A stretch of DNA of 64,000 bases. Origin: DATJPD01 sp035506575. Lineage in GTDB: Bacteria; Pseudomonadota; Alphaproteobacteria; CACIAM-22H2. Shown here one piece after another: positions 53,033 to 61,410 of this stretch; the stretch's first letter is position 1; each line of letters starts with the position of its first letter. Location of the stretch: positions 1 through 64,000 of the forward strand of contig DATJPD010000042.1 of the NCBI GenBank assembly GCA_035506575.1. Reading direction: 5' to 3'. Made by a program: the position numbers and the translations under genes. Below the pieces are notes generated by a model, which worked only from the letters and a program-made list of their open reading frames with translations, was not told the DNA's origin and ran no database searches.

Positions 53033-54250
53033 TCAGGCGACCAGCCGCTCCACGTCCTGGTCGAACAAGGCCCGGTCGGCGAAGACCGGACGGCCGGCGA
53101 CGAACGTGGCCGCAACCCGCGGCAGCAGCGGATCGGAATCGTCGACCAGGATGAAATCCGCGCGTTTGCCCGCAGCGATGGCCCCACGGTCGCGCAGCCC
53201 CGCGGCGCGCGCCGGGTTTTCGGAAACCAGGCGCCACGCGGCCGGCAGCGGACATACGCCGTCGCGCACGAGGCGGAAGGCCGCGTGCAGCAAGGCGGGG
53301 TAGTAGTAGTCGGACGACAGGATCGTGCACAGGCCCTTGGCCACCATGTCGGCCGCCGAGACCGACGACAGGTGGCTGCCGCCGCGGACGATATTGGGAG
53401 CTCCCATCACGATATCGCAGCCGGCCTCGTGCGCCGTGCGCGCGGTGTGCTCGTTCTTCGGGAACTCGGAGATCTGGCACCCAAGCTGCTCGTACCAGCG
53501 CCGGATCTCCGGGCTGTCGTCGTCGTGCGAGGCCATCGGCACGCCGTGGCGGCGCGCCTGGGCGGCCAGCCGCTCGATCGCCGCCGGCACCTCGTTCTTG
53601 CGCGCGCCGACCCGGGCCACCACCTTGCGGAATTCCTCGAGCGACAGGCTGGAGCGCTCGGCGTATTTGAGCAGCGCTTCGGGGCTGCCCGCCGCCTTCT
53701 TCACGATTTCGGGCGTGTGGTCGTTGAAGGCGAGCAGCGCCACGGTGCCGCTCGCGAGCCAGCCGGCAACCTCGTCCTCGACGTCGAGATTGTAGGTCTC
53801 CCAGCGCAGATGCAGGCGGGTGTCGCAGCCCAGCCGGCCGGACGTGGCCTCGAGTGCTGCGATCAGGGCGCGGCCCGCTTCGACGGCCCGCAATCCCGGC
53901 TCCCAGGAATACGTCAGACCGTGGAACGCCGTGGTGATGCCGTTGGCGACGAGCTGCCGGTCGGTGTCGAGCAGCGCCAGGCGCGGTTCGAAATGGACGC
54001 CGGGCCGCGGCATCAGCTGGCGCTCGAACGCATCGCCGTGCAGGTCGACGATCCCGGGCAGCACCAGCAGATGGCGCGCCTCGCAGCGGCGTGCGCCCGG
54101 GGGTGGAGCACCGACGGCGGCAATCTCGCCCCCGTCCACGGTGAAGGCCGTATCGGATTCGAGCCCGCGCTGTGTGAGCACGCGGCCGACGATTGCAAAG
54201 GGAGAGGGTGATGATGAGGACACGGATGACTCGGCGTTGGAGGACGCCAT
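53033..54250 (-). CDS. Second PhnM-type diphosphatase
   Basis: A 405-aa paralogue of PhnM: LVLPGIVDLHGDAFERQLMPRPG, LLAFNDHTPEIV, ASHDDDSPEIRRWYEQLG and ILSSDYYYPALL match the metal and substrate motifs, though the sequence differs widely from the phnM at 42914. The first 20 residues are Ser-rich and unconserved. A Pho box ends only 16 bp before ATG 54250, so a start further in (GTG 54223, for instance) is possible. It may handle a different phosphonate intermediate or act under phosphate starvation alone. Confidence 0.9.
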   Translation of the reverse strand: MASSNAESSVSSSSPSPFAIVGRVLTQRGLESDTAFTVDGGEIAAVGAPPPGARRCEARHLLVLPGIVDLHGDAFERQLMPRPGVHFEPRLALLDTDRQLVANGITTAFHGLTYSWEPGLRAVEAGRALIAALEATSGRLGCDTRLHLRWETYNLDVEDEVAGWLASGTVALLAFNDHTPEIVKKAAGSPEALLKYAERSSLSLEEFRKVVARVGARKNEVPAAIERLAAQARRHGVPMASHDDDSPEIRRWYEQLGCQISEFPKNEHTARTAHEAGCDIVMGAPNIVRGGSHLSSVSAADMVAKGLCTILSSDYYYPALLHAAFRLVRDGVCPLPAAWRLVSENPARAAGLRDRGAIAAGKRADFILVDDSDPLLPRVAATFVAGRPVFADRALFDQDVERLVA

Positions 54251-54266
54251 GTTCTAGCCCCGGCAG

Positions 54267-54284
54267 ATGACAGACTTGTGACCG
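54267..54284 (-). promoter_or_regulatory. Pho box upstream of the second phnM
   Basis: On the minus strand CGGTCACAAGTCTGTCAT matches CTGTCATAAATCTGTCAY at 15 of 18 positions, with both half-sites 11 bp apart. The rest of the 203-bp gap (54251-54453) shows only GC-rich dyads and the GAGGAA ribosome-binding site of the Rieske gene. Confidence 0.7.
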
Positions 54285-54453
54285 GTTATATCAAGTCCCG
54301 GCGGCGTCATCGAGGAGTCACGGGCGCACCCCTCCAATATCGACCCGGTGCGCACCTGATGTTCTGACACGAGGACCGGCGGCGCCGCCGGGGCTGGCGA
54401 CGCCGCCGCTTTCGCGCTAGTCCTTGAGGTCGAACGACCTCGAGGAAACGTCC

Positions 54454-55722
54454 ATGCTCTCGCGCGAGGACAACGAGCTTCTGACCTGCACCGGCCCCGG
54501 CACGCGGATGGGGAACGTGCTCCGCAGGTACTGGCTGCCCGCCCTCCTCTCCTCCGAGCTGCCGGAGAAGGACGGAGCACCGGTGCGCGTGAAGCTGCTG
54601 AGCGAAGATCTGATCGCGTTCCGCGATACGACGGGCGCGGTCGGCCTCGTCTCCGCCTACTGTCCGCACCGCCGCGCACCCATGTTCTTCGGCCGCAACG
54701 AGCAATGCGGCCTGCGCTGCGTCTATCACGGCTGGAAATTCGACCGCACCGGTGCGTGCGTCGACATGCCGACCGAGCCGCCCCACAGCCCGCTCAAGAG
54801 CGAGGTGCGGATCGACGCCTACGCGACCTGGGAAGGTGGGGGCATCGTGTGGGCTTATCTCGGCCCCGCCGGCACGCAGCCGCCACCGCCCGATCTCGAG
54901 CTCGTGCGCGCACCTGCGACCCACCGCCATGTCTCGCGCATCGTGCAGGACTGCAACTACCTGCAGGCGCTCGAGGGCGGCCTCGATTCCGCGCATGCGA
55001 TGATCATGCACAACAACAATATCGGCGACCTCACCTGGATCCGCGACTACGAGCGCATCCCCAAGCTCACGGTCAACCGCACCGATTACGGCTTCAGCTA
55101 CAGCGGCATCCGCAGCCTTGGCAACCGCAAATGGGTGCGCGTCTATCAATACATCATGCCGGTGACGCAGATGCGCGGCCGCATCGCCCCCCTCGGCGGC
55201 GGAAACGCGCCGCGCTCGGTCCCGACGATCGCCGGCCATTGCTGGGTTCCCGCCGACGACGTGACCACCCACGTCTACAACTTCATCTACTCCGCCGACC
55301 CCGGCATTCCCGTGACTCCCGAGTTCGCGCTCGAGATGGAGACGGACGACGGGCGCGGGCCGGACGATTTGCGGCCCGACCGACGCCTCAAGCGCAACCT
55401 TACCAACGATTACCTGATCGACCGCCAGCTCCAGAAGACGCGCACCATGACCGGCATTGCCGGCGTCAACACGCAGGACGCCGCGATCCAGGAGGGAATG
55501 GGGCCGATCGTCGACCGGACCAAGGAGCATCTGTCGGCGACCGACATGGCGGTCGTCACCATGCGGCGCCTGCTGCTCGAGGCGGTGAAGACCGTCGAGG
55601 CCGGCGGCGTGCCGCGCGGCACCGACCCCTCCGCCTACCGCAGCCGCCGCGCCGTCGACCACATCGTCGAAGAAGGGGATGTGAAGGAGGTCATGGAGCG
55701 CGAGGCGGTGGCGCGGTTCTAG
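54454..55722 (+). CDS. Rieske (2Fe-2S) ring-hydroxylating oxygenase, phthalate 4,5-dioxygenase type
   Basis: A 422-aa oxygenase subunit. The Rieske ligands are Cys70/His72 (YCPHRRAP) and Cys89/His92 (RCVYHGWKF). The mononuclear iron site lies in LEGGLDSAHAMIMH. GGNAPRSVPT and GIAGVNTQDAAIQEGMGPIVDR are typical of phthalate-4,5-dioxygenase-like single-component oxygenases, which need a separate reductase; none is in the window. GAGGAAA precedes ATG 54454. A nearby protein resembling 4,5-dihydroxyphthalate decarboxylase supports an aromatic-acid role. Confidence 0.92.
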   Translation: MLSREDNELLTCTGPGTRMGNVLRRYWLPALLSSELPEKDGAPVRVKLLSEDLIAFRDTTGAVGLVSAYCPHRRAPMFFGRNEQCGLRCVYHGWKFDRTGACVDMPTEPPHSPLKSEVRIDAYATWEGGGIVWAYLGPAGTQPPPPDLELVRAPATHRHVSRIVQDCNYLQALEGGLDSAHAMIMHNNNIGDLTWIRDYERIPKLTVNRTDYGFSYSGIRSLGNRKWVRVYQYIMPVTQMRGRIAPLGGGNAPRSVPTIAGHCWVPADDVTTHVYNFIYSADPGIPVTPEFALEMETDDGRGPDDLRPDRRLKRNLTNDYLIDRQLQKTRTMTGIAGVNTQDAAIQEGMGPIVDRTKEHLSATDMAVVTMRRLLLEAVKTVEAGGVPRGTDPSAYRSRRAVDHIVEEGDVKEVMEREAVARF

Positions 55723-57059
55723 CGCTTGAACTCCAGGATGTCGAAGCCGCAGTTGCGGTCGACGAGATAGATCAACCCCCGCGAGTCGAGTGTCACGTCG
55801 TTGCTTTGCGGCGCGGGCTGGCCTTTCACCGGCTCGGGGATGTAGTAGCCGACCTCCTGCGGTGAGAGCGGGTCGGCCACGTCGATGATGCGCAGGCCGC
55901 CGCTGAACCACGTCGCGTAGACCAAGGTGTCGGTCATGAACTCGCAGAACTGGTGCGCGCCAAAGCGCGAGCGCGGGGTGCGGCTCCATGGCGAGTCCAG
56001 CTCGCTGACCGTGAAGCAGGCGAGCGGCTTCAAGTCGGCGTAGTCGCTGACGTCGAAGGTCCACAGGCAGGCATGCGGCCGGCCGCGCCGCCGGGCCGCG
56101 TCCTTCTCGTTGTAGAACTGATCCTCCTCGTCGATCGCGAGCGCCACGCGCCTGGGATGGCCGTCGCCGCTCCAGTTGTTGAGCGGCACGGTCACCGGCA
56201 TCACCGTGTGCGTGGGCTCGGGGAACGGCGGATGGTAGTTGTAGCGCGCCACGGTGCGCGGGCGGCTGATGTTGGCGATGTCGATGATGCGCAAGCCCGC
56301 GTGCCACACGCCCGCCCACAGCTCGTCGCCGAAGCGCAGCGCGTGGTGCAGCCGGTTCTTGCGGCCGGCCCAGGTCGGCGTCTCCCCACCCGCGACATGC
56401 TGGCCGGCCATCCACCAGCGCGACACCTCTTGCGGCCGCGCGGGATCGCGCAGGTCGTAGATGACGAGGATGTTGCCGACATAGCCCTCCATCTCGGTCG
56501 AGATGTAGGCGTAGTTCTCGTCCATGTCGAAGCGGTGCACGCCGCGGCCGCCGGTGCGGTGATGGCAGATCTGCCGCGGCTTTGCCGGGTTCGACACGTC
56601 GTAAATGCGGAAGCCGCCCTGGTCGTATCCGCGGCGCTCGACCTCCTCGGCCGTCCGCACCTCGTCTTCCTTGAGCGCCATGCTCTCGGCGATCTCGGCC
56701 AGGGTCGGCTCGCGGCCCAGCCGCTCGCGCAGCGCCTGGCGCGCGGCCGGCAGCTGCTCGGCGCGCCGGCCGATTGCGGTCATGTTGCGCTCGTGGTTGA
56801 CGATCATGATGTTGCCCGCCACCCGCGCCTTGTGGCTGTGCGACTCCGGATCGTCGACCTTGATCGTGGCGAGCACGCGCGGACGCTTGGGATCGGCCAC
56901 GTCGAGGATCGTCGTGCCGAGCTGCTGCTTGTTCGGGATGTGGCCGATATAGGCGTGGGTGCCGACGACCGTGACTTGCCCGGCACCGGCGAGGTCGAGA
57001 TGCGCCAGGCGCTTGACCCCTTTGGCGAGCGGCGGTGACGGCTGGTCGACTGAAGGCAC
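55719..57059 (-). CDS. LVIVD-repeat beta-propeller protein with inserted helix-turn-helix-like segment
   Basis: A 446-aa protein made of LVIVD-type repeats (GGLRIIDVADPLSPQEVG, AGLRIIDIANISRPRTVA, GGFRIYDVSNPAKPRQ), probably a propeller. Between two blades, at about residues 100-145, is a charged helical insert reading LRERLGREPTLAEIAESMAL, which resembles sigma-70 region 3. GTG 57059 is chosen because AGAAGGAAG precedes it and the upstream gene stops at 57074. No signal peptide is seen. The function is unknown. It follows a TctC gene on the same strand. Confidence 0.82.
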   Translation of the reverse strand: MPSVDQPSPPLAKGVKRLAHLDLAGAGQVTVVGTHAYIGHIPNKQQLGTTILDVADPKRPRVLATIKVDDPESHSHKARVAGNIMIVNHERNMTAIGRRAEQLPAARQALRERLGREPTLAEIAESMALKEDEVRTAEEVERRGYDQGGFRIYDVSNPAKPRQICHHRTGGRGVHRFDMDENYAYISTEMEGYVGNILVIYDLRDPARPQEVSRWWMAGQHVAGGETPTWAGRKNRLHHALRFGDELWAGVWHAGLRIIDIANISRPRTVARYNYHPPFPEPTHTVMPVTVPLNNWSGDGHPRRVALAIDEEDQFYNEKDAARRRGRPHACLWTFDVSDYADLKPLACFTVSELDSPWSRTPRSRFGAHQFCEFMTDTLVYATWFSGGLRIIDVADPLSPQEVGYYIPEPVKGQPAPQSNDVTLDSRGLIYLVDRNCGFDILEFKR

Positions 57060-57073
57060 GGACGGCTTCCTTC

Positions 57074-58057
57074 TCACTGAATATGGATGTTGGACTTGTG
57101 GATGACCGCCGCCCATTTGGCGGTCTCGGACTTGATGTAGGCCTGGAACTCATCCGGCGTATTGCCGACGATCTCGACGCCGAGCCCCGCGAGCCGCTTC
57201 TGCACCTCGCTCTCGTGCAAGACCTCGACCATCGTCTTGGCCAGTTGCGCGACGACCTGGGCAGGCGTCTTCGCCGGAGCGACGAGCCCGTGCCAGGTCG
57301 TGGCCTCGAATTCGGGATAGCCGGACTCCGCCACCGTCGGCAGCTCGGGCACGGCTTCGGAGCGCTTGGCCGTGGTGACCGCGAGGGCCCGCAGGCGCCC
57401 CGCCTCGATGAACTGCAGGACCGAGGCGGAGGTCGCGAACATCAGCTCCGTACGTCCGCCCATGAGATCGGTCAGCGCCGGGATGGCACCACGATAGGCG
57501 ACGTGCACGATGTCGATCCCGGCCTGCAGCTTGAACAGCTCGCCCGCCAGATGCGCGGCCGTTCCGGCCCCCGAAGAGGCATAATTGAGCTTGCCCGGCC
57601 GCGCCTTGGCGAGAGCCACGAGCTCGGCCACCGAATGCGCGGGCACCGAGGGATTGACCACCAGGATATTCGGCTGCGAGCCGATCTCGGTGATGGGTGC
57701 CAGGTCGCCGATCGGATCGAAGTCGAGATGGCCGTAGAGGGCCGCGTTCGTTGCGAGGATGCTGTTGTTGCCCATGAGCAGCGTGTAGCCGTCGGGCGGC
57801 GACTTGGCCACGAGCTCGGCCGCGATGTTGCCACCCGCGCCCGGCCGGTTGTCGATGACCACCGGCTGCCCGAACTTGGCACTCAGCCCCTCGCCCACGA
57901 TGCGCGCCAGGGTGTCGCTCGGACCACCAGGCGTGAACGCGACCACCAGGCGGATCGACGCACTCGGATACGGAGCCGCCACCGCGTCCGATCCGAACAG
58001 CAGACAGGCGGCCAGCAGACTCCCGGCCAATCGACGCCACATACGCAATCTCTCCAT
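57074..58057 (-). CDS. TctC/Bug-family periplasmic solute-binding protein
   Basis: A 327-aa secreted protein with signal peptide to about residue 28 (DAVAAP). The mature start YPSASIRLVVAFTPGGPSD is followed by KSPPDGYTLLMGNNSI and TTWHGLVAPAKTPAQVV. It lies upstream of the LVIVD gene (14-bp gap) and downstream of the dihydroxyphthalate-decarboxylase-like gene, so it belongs to the minus-strand cluster 55719-60708. The ligand is unknown; an aromatic carboxylate would suit the context. Confidence 0.92.
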   Translation of the reverse strand: MERLRMWRRLAGSLLAACLLFGSDAVAAPYPSASIRLVVAFTPGGPSDTLARIVGEGLSAKFGQPVVIDNRPGAGGNIAAELVAKSPPDGYTLLMGNNSILATNAALYGHLDFDPIGDLAPITEIGSQPNILVVNPSVPAHSVAELVALAKARPGKLNYASSGAGTAAHLAGELFKLQAGIDIVHVAYRGAIPALTDLMGGRTELMFATSASVLQFIEAGRLRALAVTTAKRSEAVPELPTVAESGYPEFEATTWHGLVAPAKTPAQVVAQLAKTMVEVLHESEVQKRLAGLGVEIVGNTPDEFQAYIKSETAKWAAVIHKSNIHIQ

Positions 58058-58106
58058 CCGCTCCTTATACGCGACAAGGCGGTCCGAGGCACGGCCTGGA
58101 CGTAAC

Positions 58107-59105
58107 CTATTGGTCCAGCGTGCTCGCGGCGAATAGCTCGTCCAGGCTCAGGAGACGTGGCGTGAGACCCTGCTCGTGCGAATACTGCGCTGCCGTCTCG
58201 AGCACGCCGCGGTTGGCAACCACACCGTGCTGGATGAGCGGCCGGCGCAACGCGGCCGCCGCCTCCTGCGGCACGAGACCGGCCTTCACGTGATAGTCGA
58301 CATGCTCCTGCCGCTCGCCCTCGGCGATCTCGTTCGCGCGCACGAACGCCTTCAACAGGTTCAGCACCACCCACGGATGCGCCTCGGCGAGCGTCCGCCG
58401 GATCACCATGCCGTGGTTGATCGGGTAGAGACCCGTCTTGCGATAGTAGCGCACGCCCTCGGCGGTCGGGTCCGCGAACAGCGGCTTGGCGTCGGGGTGC
58501 GAAGCGAGATCGATGGTGCTGCGGTCGACGAGGTCCTGCTTGTAGCGCCGCACGTAATGGAGCGTCGCATCCAGCTCGCCCGCGACCATCATCGAGCCGA
58601 TGTTCTTGTCCGGCGGGATCTGCCGCACCACGACACCCGGCGGCGGCTTGAAGCCGGTGGCTCCGCCATGGCTGTGCTCGGGGGAGCGCTCCATCCAGAA
58701 CTCCATGTCGGGCGGCGCCACCCCGAACTCGTGCTGCAGGGCGCCGCGGGCCCACAGGGCGGCGGTCTGCTGATATTCGGGCACGCCGATCCGCTTGCCT
58801 TTGAGGTCGGCCGGGCTCGCGATGCCGGCGGCCCGCCGCACCAGCATCTCCGTGTGGAAGAAGCGGCGCGTCGTGAACACCGGCAATCCGACCCAATTCT
58901 CGTCGCCCCTCGCCGTGGCGATGAGCAGCGAGGAGATCGACATCTCGGAGACGTCGAAATCGGCAAAGCGCAGCTGGCGCCAGAACATCTCCGACGGGTG
59001 CAGCGATGTCGCCACGAGGTCGATGCCGTCCGGCTTCACCGCACCGGAGAGGATGGGCCGCGTGCGCGGGTTCTCGCTGATCGCGAGGCTCAAGGTCAGA
59101 TTCAT
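58107..59105 (-). CDS. ABC binding-like protein related to 4,5-dihydroxyphthalate decarboxylase
   Basis: A 332-aa protein of the NMT1/THI5-like fold, with NLTLSLAISENPRTRPILSG as the start and FDVSEMSISSLLIA as the family core. GLPVFTTRRFFHTEMLV and RIGVPEYQQTAALWARG follow. There is no signal peptide, as in 4,5-dihydroxyphthalate decarboxylases, which share this fold. ATG 59123 is an alternative start. It lies 20 bp after a permease gene, so it could be either a binding component or an enzyme; the sequence does not decide. Confidence 0.8.
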   Translation of the reverse strand: MNLTLSLAISENPRTRPILSGAVKPDGIDLVATSLHPSEMFWRQLRFADFDVSEMSISSLLIATARGDENWVGLPVFTTRRFFHTEMLVRRAAGIASPADLKGKRIGVPEYQQTAALWARGALQHEFGVAPPDMEFWMERSPEHSHGGATGFKPPPGVVVRQIPPDKNIGSMMVAGELDATLHYVRRYKQDLVDRSTIDLASHPDAKPLFADPTAEGVRYYRKTGLYPINHGMVIRRTLAEAHPWVVLNLLKAFVRANEIAEGERQEHVDYHVKAGLVPQEAAAALRRPLIQHGVVANRGVLETAAQYSHEQGLTPRLLSLDELFAASTLDQ

Positions 59106-59125
59106 GTGACGGGTTCCACTCATTC

Positions 59126-59899
59126 CTATTGCGGATCCGGCCGCCAGGGCAGGACCGCGCGCTCGATCTCGCGGAAGATCGTCGAGGTCACCACGCCGAG
59201 CACGCCGATCGTGACGATGCCGACGAACATCGAATCGACCTGGAGCAGCTGCCACGAGCTCCAGATCAGATAGCCGATGCCGCTCTTCGCGGCCACGAAC
59301 TCCGCCGCCACCACGACCAGGAACGAGATCGCAAGTGCCGTGCGCAACCCCGCGAACGTCGTCGGCAGGGCGCCGAAGAACACGATGCGGGTGAACATGA
59401 CGAGCCGGCTGGCGCCGTAGTTGCGCGCAACGTCGATGTAGATCGGCTCGATGTTGGCCGCTCCCGTATATGTGTTGATGACGACAGGAAAGAACGCGCC
59501 GATCGCCACCACCGCCATCTTGGACGCATCGCCGAAGCCGAACGCCAGCAGCAGGAGCGGCATCAGCGCCACCTTCGGGATCGGGAACAGGGCCGCGATC
59601 AGGGGGTCGACGATGATGCGCACGCCGCGCCACATCGCCATGAACAGGCCGATGATGACCGCCGGCACCACGCCGATCACGTAGCCGACCAGGATCCGCC
59701 ACAAGGTCGCGAGCACGTGCTCGCCCAGCTCGCCGGAGGCCGCGAGCAGCCAGAAGCGCTCCGCGATGTCGCTCGGCGCAGGCACGAAACGCCGGTCGCC
59801 GAACCCGGCCCGGATCAGGATCTCCCACAGCAGCAGGAGCCCGATCGGCGACAGGAGATACATCAGGCGCTCGCGGCGCACCGCACCCTTGGCCTTCAT
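59126..59899 (-). CDS. ABC transporter permease (nitrate/sulfonate/taurine type)
   Basis: A 257-aa inner-membrane permease with about six helices. The coupling loop lies in VARNYGASRLVMFTRIVFFGALP. FVPAPSDIAERF near the start is typical of the SsuC/TauC family. The start overlaps the ATPase stop by 4 bp. It forms a transporter with that ATPase and probably the following binding-like protein. Confidence 0.92.
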   Translation of the reverse strand: MKAKGAVRRERLMYLLSPIGLLLLWEILIRAGFGDRRFVPAPSDIAERFWLLAASGELGEHVLATLWRILVGYVIGVVPAVIIGLFMAMWRGVRIIVDPLIAALFPIPKVALMPLLLLAFGFGDASKMAVVAIGAFFPVVINTYTGAANIEPIYIDVARNYGASRLVMFTRIVFFGALPTTFAGLRTALAISFLVVVAAEFVAAKSGIGYLIWSSWQLLQVDSMFVGIVTIGVLGVVTSTIFREIERAVLPWRPDPQ

Positions 59900-60708
59900 G
59901 CGCCCTCCTCGCCCGCGCGCGCCCGCATGACCTCGTCCTCGAGCACGCGCCAGATGCGGCGCTTCAGCTCGCCGAACTCGGCCGATGTGGTGAGTTCCAT
60001 GAGCTTGCGCGGATGCGGAAACGGGACATCGATGGTCTCTTTGATCTGTCCCGGCTGCGCGGTCATGATCACCGCCCGGTCGCCGAGGAACAGCGCCTCC
60101 TCGATCGAGTGCGTGATGTAGACCACCGTCTTGCCGGTCTGCTCCCACAGCCGCACCAGCTCCTCCTGCAACAAGGTGCGGTTCTGCGCGTCCAGGGCCG
60201 CAAACGGCTCGTCCATGAACAGCACGGCGGGGTCGGTCACGAACGCGCGCGCGATCGCACCTCTCTGGCGCATGCCGCCGGAGAGCTGGCGCGGGTAATG
60301 CCGGTGGAACCTGGTGAGGCCGACGAGCTTCATCGCCGCCTGCACCCTGTCGCGGCGCTCGGCCCTGGGCACGCCGCGCGTCATGAGGCCGAAGCCGATA
60401 TTCTCCTCGACGGACATCCAGGGGAACAGACCGCTCTCCTGGAAGACCATGGCGTTCTGCACTGGCCAGCCCGCGGCATCGATCGTGAACGCGCCGCTGG
60501 TCGGCTGATCGAGGCCGGCCAGGATGCGCAGCAAGGTCGACTTTCCGCAGCCGCTGGGCCCTACGATGCACAGGAATTCGCCCGGCCGGATCGACAGGTC
60601 GATGTCGAGCAGCGCCGGCACCGGCCCGCGCGGACCGTCGAACACCCGGCCCAGCTTCGCGATCTCGATCCGCGCACCCTGGCGCAAGCGCTGCGGCGCA
60701 TCGTTCAT
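59896..60708 (-). CDS. ABC transporter ATPase (nitrate/sulfonate/taurine type)
   Basis: A 270-aa ATPase. Walker A is GPSGCGKST, MVFQESGLFPWMSVEENIGF surrounds the Q-loop, the signature is LSGGMRQRGAIARAF, and Walker B is VLFMDEPFAALDAQ. The switch His is in YITHSIEEALFLGDR. ATG 60708 is used; TTG 60714 is possible. The family imports sulfonates, nitrate or aromatic and pyrimidine compounds, and the Rieske and decarboxylase-like neighbours favour an aromatic. Confidence 0.93.
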   Translation of the reverse strand: MNDAPQRLRQGARIEIAKLGRVFDGPRGPVPALLDIDLSIRPGEFLCIVGPSGCGKSTLLRILAGLDQPTSGAFTIDAAGWPVQNAMVFQESGLFPWMSVEENIGFGLMTRGVPRAERRDRVQAAMKLVGLTRFHRHYPRQLSGGMRQRGAIARAFVTDPAVLFMDEPFAALDAQNRTLLQEELVRLWEQTGKTVVYITHSIEEALFLGDRAVIMTAQPGQIKETIDVPFPHPRKLMELTTSAEFGELKRRIWRVLEDEVMRARAGEEGA

Positions 60709-60727
60709 CGGCAACGGCCGTTTTGCC

Positions 60728-61270
60728 CTACGGCTCTTTGGCGTCGATCAGGACGAAGGCGATCCGGCAGGTCTCCTTGCCGCGGTTCACCCAGGCGTGG
60801 TTCGTTCCCTGCTGGATGATCACGTCGCCCGCCGTGCAATGCACCTCGCTGTCGTCGAGCAGCATGTCGATCTCGCCCGAGAGGACGATCGCGTAGTCGA
60901 GACTCTTGGTGCGGTGCATGAAGGGATGCCGCGGGGCGCGGAACTTCGATCCGGCGTGGTCGTCGTCCCCGTGGCCGACGAACTTGGCCATGAAGCTCGG
61001 ATCGAGCTTCTCCATCTCCGCACTCGTCGGCGGAAAATCGACGATGCGGAACACCGAGCCGCCCGGCGGCGGCGAGATCCCGACCTTGGCCGCACCGCGG
61101 TCTGCCGGCCCCGTCATGTCCGCGGGCGTTGCGTCGGTCGACCAGATCACCCGCGACACGAGCCCGGTCGGCTGGCGGACCACCTTGTGGGGATTGGCGC
61201 CGTCGAACAGCACCACCGCCTTGCCGGACTTGTCGTGCGTCGTGACGACACGCCGGAAATCCTCTTTCAT
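60728..61270 (-). CDS. Cupin-domain protein
   Basis: A 180-aa protein with one cupin barrel in the C-terminal half: HRTKSLDYAIVLSGEIDMLLD is the first cupin motif and GDVIIQQGTNHAWVNRG the second, with metal-ligand histidines. The N-terminal half (RVVTTHDKSGKAVVLFDG) is common to cupins of aromatic catabolism clusters. It is 20 bp upstream of the ABC ATPase gene on the same strand and probably the first gene of that unit. Confidence 0.88.
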   Translation of the reverse strand: MKEDFRRVVTTHDKSGKAVVLFDGANPHKVVRQPTGLVSRVIWSTDATPADMTGPADRGAAKVGISPPPGGSVFRIVDFPPTSAEMEKLDPSFMAKFVGHGDDDHAGSKFRAPRHPFMHRTKSLDYAIVLSGEIDMLLDDSEVHCTAGDVIIQQGTNHAWVNRGKETCRIAFVLIDAKEP

Positions 61271-61366
61271 CCGTTCCTCCCTCGTTTGCTGGGTCCAACA
61301 TACAAATCCCCAGGCCCCCCGCCCATTTCTTTTTGCCCCCGGCCGGCCGCTTGCGCGGGTGCCGCG

Positions 61367-61390
61367 CGATATGTTCTGGTGGATATATTG
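61367..61390. promoter_or_regulatory. Possible ModE-type Mo-box
   Basis: CGATATGT-N8-ATATATTG has the arm sequence and spacing of the Mo-box pattern CGNTATAT-N8-ATATAACG, with three mismatches. It lies 21 bp before the modB start, where a ModE-Mo repressor would block transcription. Confidence 0.5.
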
Positions 61391-61410
61391 AGCTTGCGCA
61401 GGGGATTTGT

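Noticed and set aside
53020..53060. Rho-independent terminator between convergent phnE and the second phnM
   Set aside because: The stops are one base apart and no GC stem with a T run is present. Several other convergent pairs also lack one.
54307..57153. A 948-codon minus-strand frame across the Rieske and LVIVD genes
   Set aside because: It is out of frame with the LVIVD protein and antisense to the Rieske motifs. Its length reflects GC bias only.
58107..59105. Confident assignment as 4,5-dihydroxyphthalate decarboxylase
   Set aside because: The same fold serves ABC binding proteins, and the gene follows a permease and ATPase. The lack of a signal peptide favours an enzyme but does not settle it.
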